From Echinicola soli (lineage in GTDB: Bacteria > Bacteroidota > Bacteroidia > Cytophagales > Cyclobacteriaceae): a stretch of DNA of 64,000 nt. Positions within the stretch are counted from its first letter, which is position 1; each line of letters begins with the position of its first letter. Positions 60,741 to 64,000 of the stretch are shown piece after piece. The stretch lies in contig NZ_CP041253.1 in the NCBI RefSeq assembly GCF_006575665.1, positions 67,501 through 131,500 of the forward strand, in the 5' to 3' direction. A program made the position numbers and the translations under genes. The notes under the pieces are model-generated. The model did not search any database. It was given only the letters and a program-made list of their open reading frames with translations, and had not been told where the DNA came from.

Positions 60741-62372
60741 ATGAAAAGAATTTATACAATCCTGTGCAGCGTGACCCTTTTGCTTGCTTCCTGCACCAAA
60801 AAGCAGAACGTAGACCTTATCGTCCATAACGGACTGGTTTACACCGTTAACGAAACATTTGATCAGATGGAAGCCTTTGCCATCAAGGACGGTAAGTTCC
60901 TTGAGGTCAATTCCAGCGACTATATTCTAAAAAAATACTCAGCTCCTAGCATCATTGACCTGAAGGGCAAATTCATTTACCCGGGACTGATCGATGCACA
61001 TGCGCATTTCTATATGTATGGCACAGGGCTGAAAGTAGCTGACCTGACCGGACTAACCTCCTTCGGAGCATTGGTAAAGGCCGTAAAAACCCACCGTAAA
61101 AGCCACCCCAACCAAGCATGGGTTTTAGGCCGCGGCTGGGATCAAAACTTATGGCCTGAAAAATCCTTTCCTGAAAAAACCATGCTGGACGATGCCTTTC
61201 CTGACACTCCAGTGCTCCTTACCCGGATCGATGGCCATGCAGCCATCGCTAACCAGAAAGCCTTGGACATGGGCGGGATCTCTGCTGACACCAATATCCT
61301 GGGAGGAAAAGTCATCCTCGAGAATAACCGGCCCACCGGCCTATTAATTGACAATGCCATCGATCAAGTTTCTTCAAAAATCCCGGAGATTTCCAATGAG
61401 GAATCCCGCCAGGCATTGTTGGACGCGCAGGAAAACTGCTTTGCGGTAGGCCTCACCACGATAGTAGACGCCGGACTCGACAAATCCACCATAGACCTCA
61501 TCGAAAGCATGCAGAAAGAGGGCAGTCTAAAAATGCGCGTATACGCCATGATCAACCCTACTGAAGAAAATAAGGCGTATTATTTCGAAAAAGGGCCCTT
61601 CCAAAACGAATCACTGACGGTTAGAAGCTTTAAAATCTATGGTGACGGGGCACTCGGATCGAGAGGTGCCTCCCTGCTAGCCCCTTACCATGACGCCCCT
61701 GATGAACTCGGTTTACTACTGAACACTCCAGAAAACTTCCTATCATTGGCAGAAGAAATCCATGACCATGGTTTTCAGATGAATACCCACTGCATTGGGG
61801 ATTCCGCCAATCGCACACTGCTGAACATTTATGGCAAAGTACTGATGGAAGACAACGATCAGCGATGGAGGATCGAACACGCCCAAGTGGTCAATCCACA
61901 GGACGTCGAAAAATTCGCAGCCTATAACATCATCCCCTCCGTCCAGCCCACTCACGCCACTTCCGATATGTATTGGGCCGAAGACAGGCTTGGCCATGAA
62001 AGGATCAAACACGCCTATATCTACAAGGACCTGATGGATCAAAATGGACTTGTCGCGCTGGGAAGTGACTTTCCAGTAGAAAGCATCAATCCGCTCTTTG
62101 GCTTCCATGCCGCAGTAGCACGCCAAGATGCAAACAACTGGCCAGCTGATAGATTCCAAGCCGAAAACAGCCTTACCCGGGAGCAAGCATTAAAAGGCAT
62201 GACCATTTGGGCGGCCTATGCCAATTTTGAAGAAACCATTAAAGGAAGTATCGAAAGCGGAAAGCTTGCCGACTTCATCATTACCGACAGGGACCTGATG
62301 ACGGCTCCCGAAGAAAGCCTACGCAGCATCCAAGTGGAAGCCACCTTTGTCGGTGGAGAAAAAGTATATTGA
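60741..62372 (+). CDS. YtcJ-like amidohydrolase, lipoprotein
   Basis: 543 residues. Lipoprotein signal (ILCSVTLLLASCTKK, Cys18). Metal-dependent amidohydrolase barrel with DAHAHFYMYG, YGDGALGSRGASL, HCIGDSANR, RIEHAQVV and LGSDFPVESINPL. YtcJ-type enzymes hydrolyse N-acyl or amide bonds; the substrate is unknown. Periplasmic-side or outer-membrane anchored. Divergent from the HsdR-N-like gene; monocistronic. Confidence 0.92.
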   Translation: MKRIYTILCSVTLLLASCTKKQNVDLIVHNGLVYTVNETFDQMEAFAIKDGKFLEVNSSDYILKKYSAPSIIDLKGKFIYPGLIDAHAHFYMYGTGLKVADLTGLTSFGALVKAVKTHRKSHPNQAWVLGRGWDQNLWPEKSFPEKTMLDDAFPDTPVLLTRIDGHAAIANQKALDMGGISADTNILGGKVILENNRPTGLLIDNAIDQVSSKIPEISNEESRQALLDAQENCFAVGLTTIVDAGLDKSTIDLIESMQKEGSLKMRVYAMINPTEENKAYYFEKGPFQNESLTVRSFKIYGDGALGSRGASLLAPYHDAPDELGLLLNTPENFLSLAEEIHDHGFQMNTHCIGDSANRTLLNIYGKVLMEDNDQRWRIEHAQVVNPQDVEKFAAYNIIPSVQPTHATSDMYWAEDRLGHERIKHAYIYKDLMDQNGLVALGSDFPVESINPLFGFHAAVARQDANNWPADRFQAENSLTREQALKGMTIWAAYANFEETIKGSIESGKLADFIITDRDLMTAPEESLRSIQVEATFVGGEKVY

Positions 62373-62455
62373 CACGACAGGCGATAGCCCTGAAAACCAG
62401 ACGAACTGACCAATATTATACTGGTAATTAGACCTTTACACGAGTTTACTCTCCA

Positions 62456-63154
62456 CTAATCCAATTGAAGACATGGCTTAACCCTTTCCAGCCAATCTTT
62501 GGAAAGGATCTTTATGTTGAGCAAATCTTCTATTTGCTGGTATTCTCCATGCTGGTCACGGTAAGCCACAATTACCTTGGCCTCACCATAGCGGATATAG
62601 GGATGCGCCGCCAAATCCTTCGTCCCCGCAGCATTCAGGGAAAGGTGATGACCTATGGAAGGCGTAAAGGTAAAATACTCAAACACCCTTTTGGCCACTG
62701 CTACTTTTAGGCCATAAACATCCAACAATTGCTCTTGTCGGTGAAGTCCTCCCAAGCTCTCCCGAAACTTCACAATTCTAGCCGCAAGTGCAGGGCCAAT
62801 CCCCGGCACTACCTGCAAGACCACTGAATCAGCCTCGGCAAAATCCATTTTGTTCAACGTCGGCTTTTTGCTTTGGTATTCCTCCCACCTTCCCGTATCT
62901 TTCCTCACCTGCCTGTTGGCCACCCGGACAAATCCTCCAGCTGAAGAATCATCTTCCATTACCGCCAGCAAACTGTCCGTCCTTGCGAGGTATTGTTGAT
63001 ATTGCTCCATCGCCGCCTTACTTTGGTACCACTTCACTCCCTTTGGGACAAAGGCCAAGACCACCAAAACAGGAACCACCAATAAAAAACCATTGGACTC
63101 CCGTTTTGTGAAACCAAAATACTCCCTTAAAAAATAGTGTAGTTTCTTTTTCAT
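62456..63154 (-). CDS. Helix-hairpin-helix protein (ComEA-like), membrane-anchored
   Basis: 232 residues from the ATG at 63154 (an ATG three codons upstream is possible). One membrane helix near 20-40 (GFLLVVPVLVVLAFVP), then a periplasmic part with at least three HhH-type repeats: FAEADSVVLQVVPGIGPALA, VYGLKVAVAKRVFEYF and LAAHPYIRYGEAKVIVAY. ComEA-like DNA binding in transformation is the known precedent; binding here is unproven. Convergent with the amidohydrolase gene, divergent from hemA. Confidence 0.88.
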   Translation of the reverse strand: MKKKLHYFLREYFGFTKRESNGFLLVVPVLVVLAFVPKGVKWYQSKAAMEQYQQYLARTDSLLAVMEDDSSAGGFVRVANRQVRKDTGRWEEYQSKKPTLNKMDFAEADSVVLQVVPGIGPALAARIVKFRESLGGLHRQEQLLDVYGLKVAVAKRVFEYFTFTPSIGHHLSLNAAGTKDLAAHPYIRYGEAKVIVAYRDQHGEYQQIEDLLNIKILSKDWLERVKPCLQLD

Positions 63155-63406
63155 AATCTCCAATACTCCACCAGTGTACCCTACAAAAAGTCAACACCGA
63201 TATTAACAACATATAGCAGCTTGCCCCTTCACTTGCCCCCTCATAGATTCCTTCTATCCATCATAAAATAAACATATTGGAATTATTTCCAAAGTTTTGT
63301 CATTATTGCAGTGTATAAAGGCAAAAAAATACCCAGCCCACTATTTAGATAGATTTTAAATTAAGAAGAGCTTGTGGAAATAATTCATTTCGTGGAGTTT
63401 CTGTAA

Positions 63407-63414
63407 TAAATTTG
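63407..63414 (+). promoter_or_regulatory. Candidate -7 element (TAnnTTTG) for hemA
   Basis: TAAATTTG lies 21 bases before the hemA ATG and fits the -7 consensus; no well-spaced TTG is visible. The 281-base gap 63155-63435 has nothing else notable. Confidence 0.45.
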
Positions 63415-63435
63415 CAACATATAAAAGTACCAATA

Positions 63436-64000
63436 ATGCAGCATCAGTTTAGCGCCATAAGTCTTTCCTATAAAAATGCCCCTGTAGAAATCAGGGAGAT
63501 TATAGCATTGGACGACAAGGCCATACAATCTCTCTTGATAAAATTGAAGGAGTTTTTCAATGTGAAAGACACTTTGATCTTGTCTACCTGCAATAGGACA
63601 GAGGTGTATTATGCTCATGAACTGGATCTTAGTACCGAGATCATCAAACTCATTGGTACTGAAAAAGGGCTGCACAATGTGATCTCCTACCTAGAGTATT
63701 TCACCATCATCCATGATGACAAAAAAGCCATAGAGCACCTTTTCAAGGTCTCCATGGGGCTGGAAGCCCAGGTGGTCGGTGACATGCAAATCTCCAATCA
63801 AGTAAAAAGGGCTTATCAAGCATCTGCGGATATGGAAATGGCCGGGCCTTTCCTTCACCGATTGATGCACACCATTTTCTTTACCAACAAGCGAGTGGTG
63901 CAAGAAACAGCCTTTAGGGATGGTGCCGCATCCGTTTCGTATGCAGCTGTGGAACTGATCGAGGAAATCACTTCAAACACCATCAATCCCAGAATATTGC
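63436..64000 (+). CDS. hemA: Glutamyl-tRNA reductase, 3'-truncated by window edge
   Basis: The first 188 residues are visible and the frame stays open at base 64000. N-terminal catalytic domain with the nucleophile Cys52 in LSTCNRTEVYY, and the segment GLEAQVVGDMQISNQVKRAY, where E. coli and most others have GLDSxxxGExQI; the Glu is replaced by Asp here. The dimerisation and NADPH-binding parts begin at the end. Reduces glutamyl-tRNA to glutamate-1-semialdehyde, the first committed step of tetrapyrrole synthesis in this lineage. Confidence 0.95.
   Translation, partial: MQHQFSAISLSYKNAPVEIREIIALDDKAIQSLLIKLKEFFNVKDTLILSTCNRTEVYYAHELDLSTEIIKLIGTEKGLHNVISYLEYFTIIHDDKKAIEHLFKVSMGLEAQVVGDMQISNQVKRAYQASADMEMAGPFLHRLMHTIFFTNKRVVQETAFRDGAASVSYAAVELIEEITSNTINPRIL

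Overview
The window looks like a chromosomal segment from a Bacteroidota member of the order Cytophagales, probably Cyclobacteriaceae (Echinicola- or Algoriphagus-like). The taxonomic call is an inference. It rests on several TAnnTTTG-type -7 promoter elements, the near absence of Shine-Dalgarno sequences, a Bacteroidota-style LptD next to an Amidase_3 protein, a LysS with a C-terminal extension, chorismate mutase fused behind DAHP synthase, and intergenic hairpin repeats of the kind common in this phylum. No transposase, integrase, phage gene or CRISPR array was seen; most genes are housekeeping.

Layout. 1-5.3 kb: end of an outer-membrane beta-barrel gene, then an rpoN / PAP2-like / enoyl-CoA hydratase operon, then asnS. 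5.3-10.5 kb: nnrD with an MFS transporter, then an exbB / small membrane protein / exbD / exbD operon. 10.8-11.4 kb: tRNA-Ser(GGA) followed by a 164-bp tandem repeat that repeatedly copies the tRNA 3' end. 11.6-17.8 kb: a seven-gene minus-strand operon (GT2, small protein, SpoIIE-type phosphatase, polysaccharide deacetylase, GT2, TatD, asparaginase). 17.8-23.6 kb: ruvC, thiL, mce, an IscA-type protein, gcvT, comB and a lipoprotein, with repeat elements between them. 24.2-27.1 kb: bioF-bioD-ketosynthase, flanked by two direct copies of a dispersed repeat. 27.4-42.4 kb: mixed housekeeping genes, including a WD40/DivIVA/FolB/DUF4268 operon and a CxxC-less IscA-like protein. 42.5-52.2 kb: lptD, arcA, an M13 peptidase, and a PRODH-lysS operon.

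52.5-59.1 kb is the most interesting region: a complete Phe/Tyr biosynthesis operon (DAHP synthase-chorismate mutase, aroB, aroA, prephenate dehydratase, aminotransferase, prephenate dehydrogenase). It is preceded by an unannotated 31-codon leader peptide with six Phe and two Tyr codons inside nine consecutive positions. A Rho-independent terminator follows, and its left arm can pair instead with a segment inside the leader reading frame. This is a textbook-like transcription attenuator, and its promoter appears to place the transcript start almost on the leader AUG.

59.2-64 kb: a signal-less BtuF-like binding protein, an HsdR-N-like nuclease-fold protein, a YtcJ-type amidohydrolase lipoprotein, a ComEA-like HhH protein, and the 5' part of hemA, cut by the window end.
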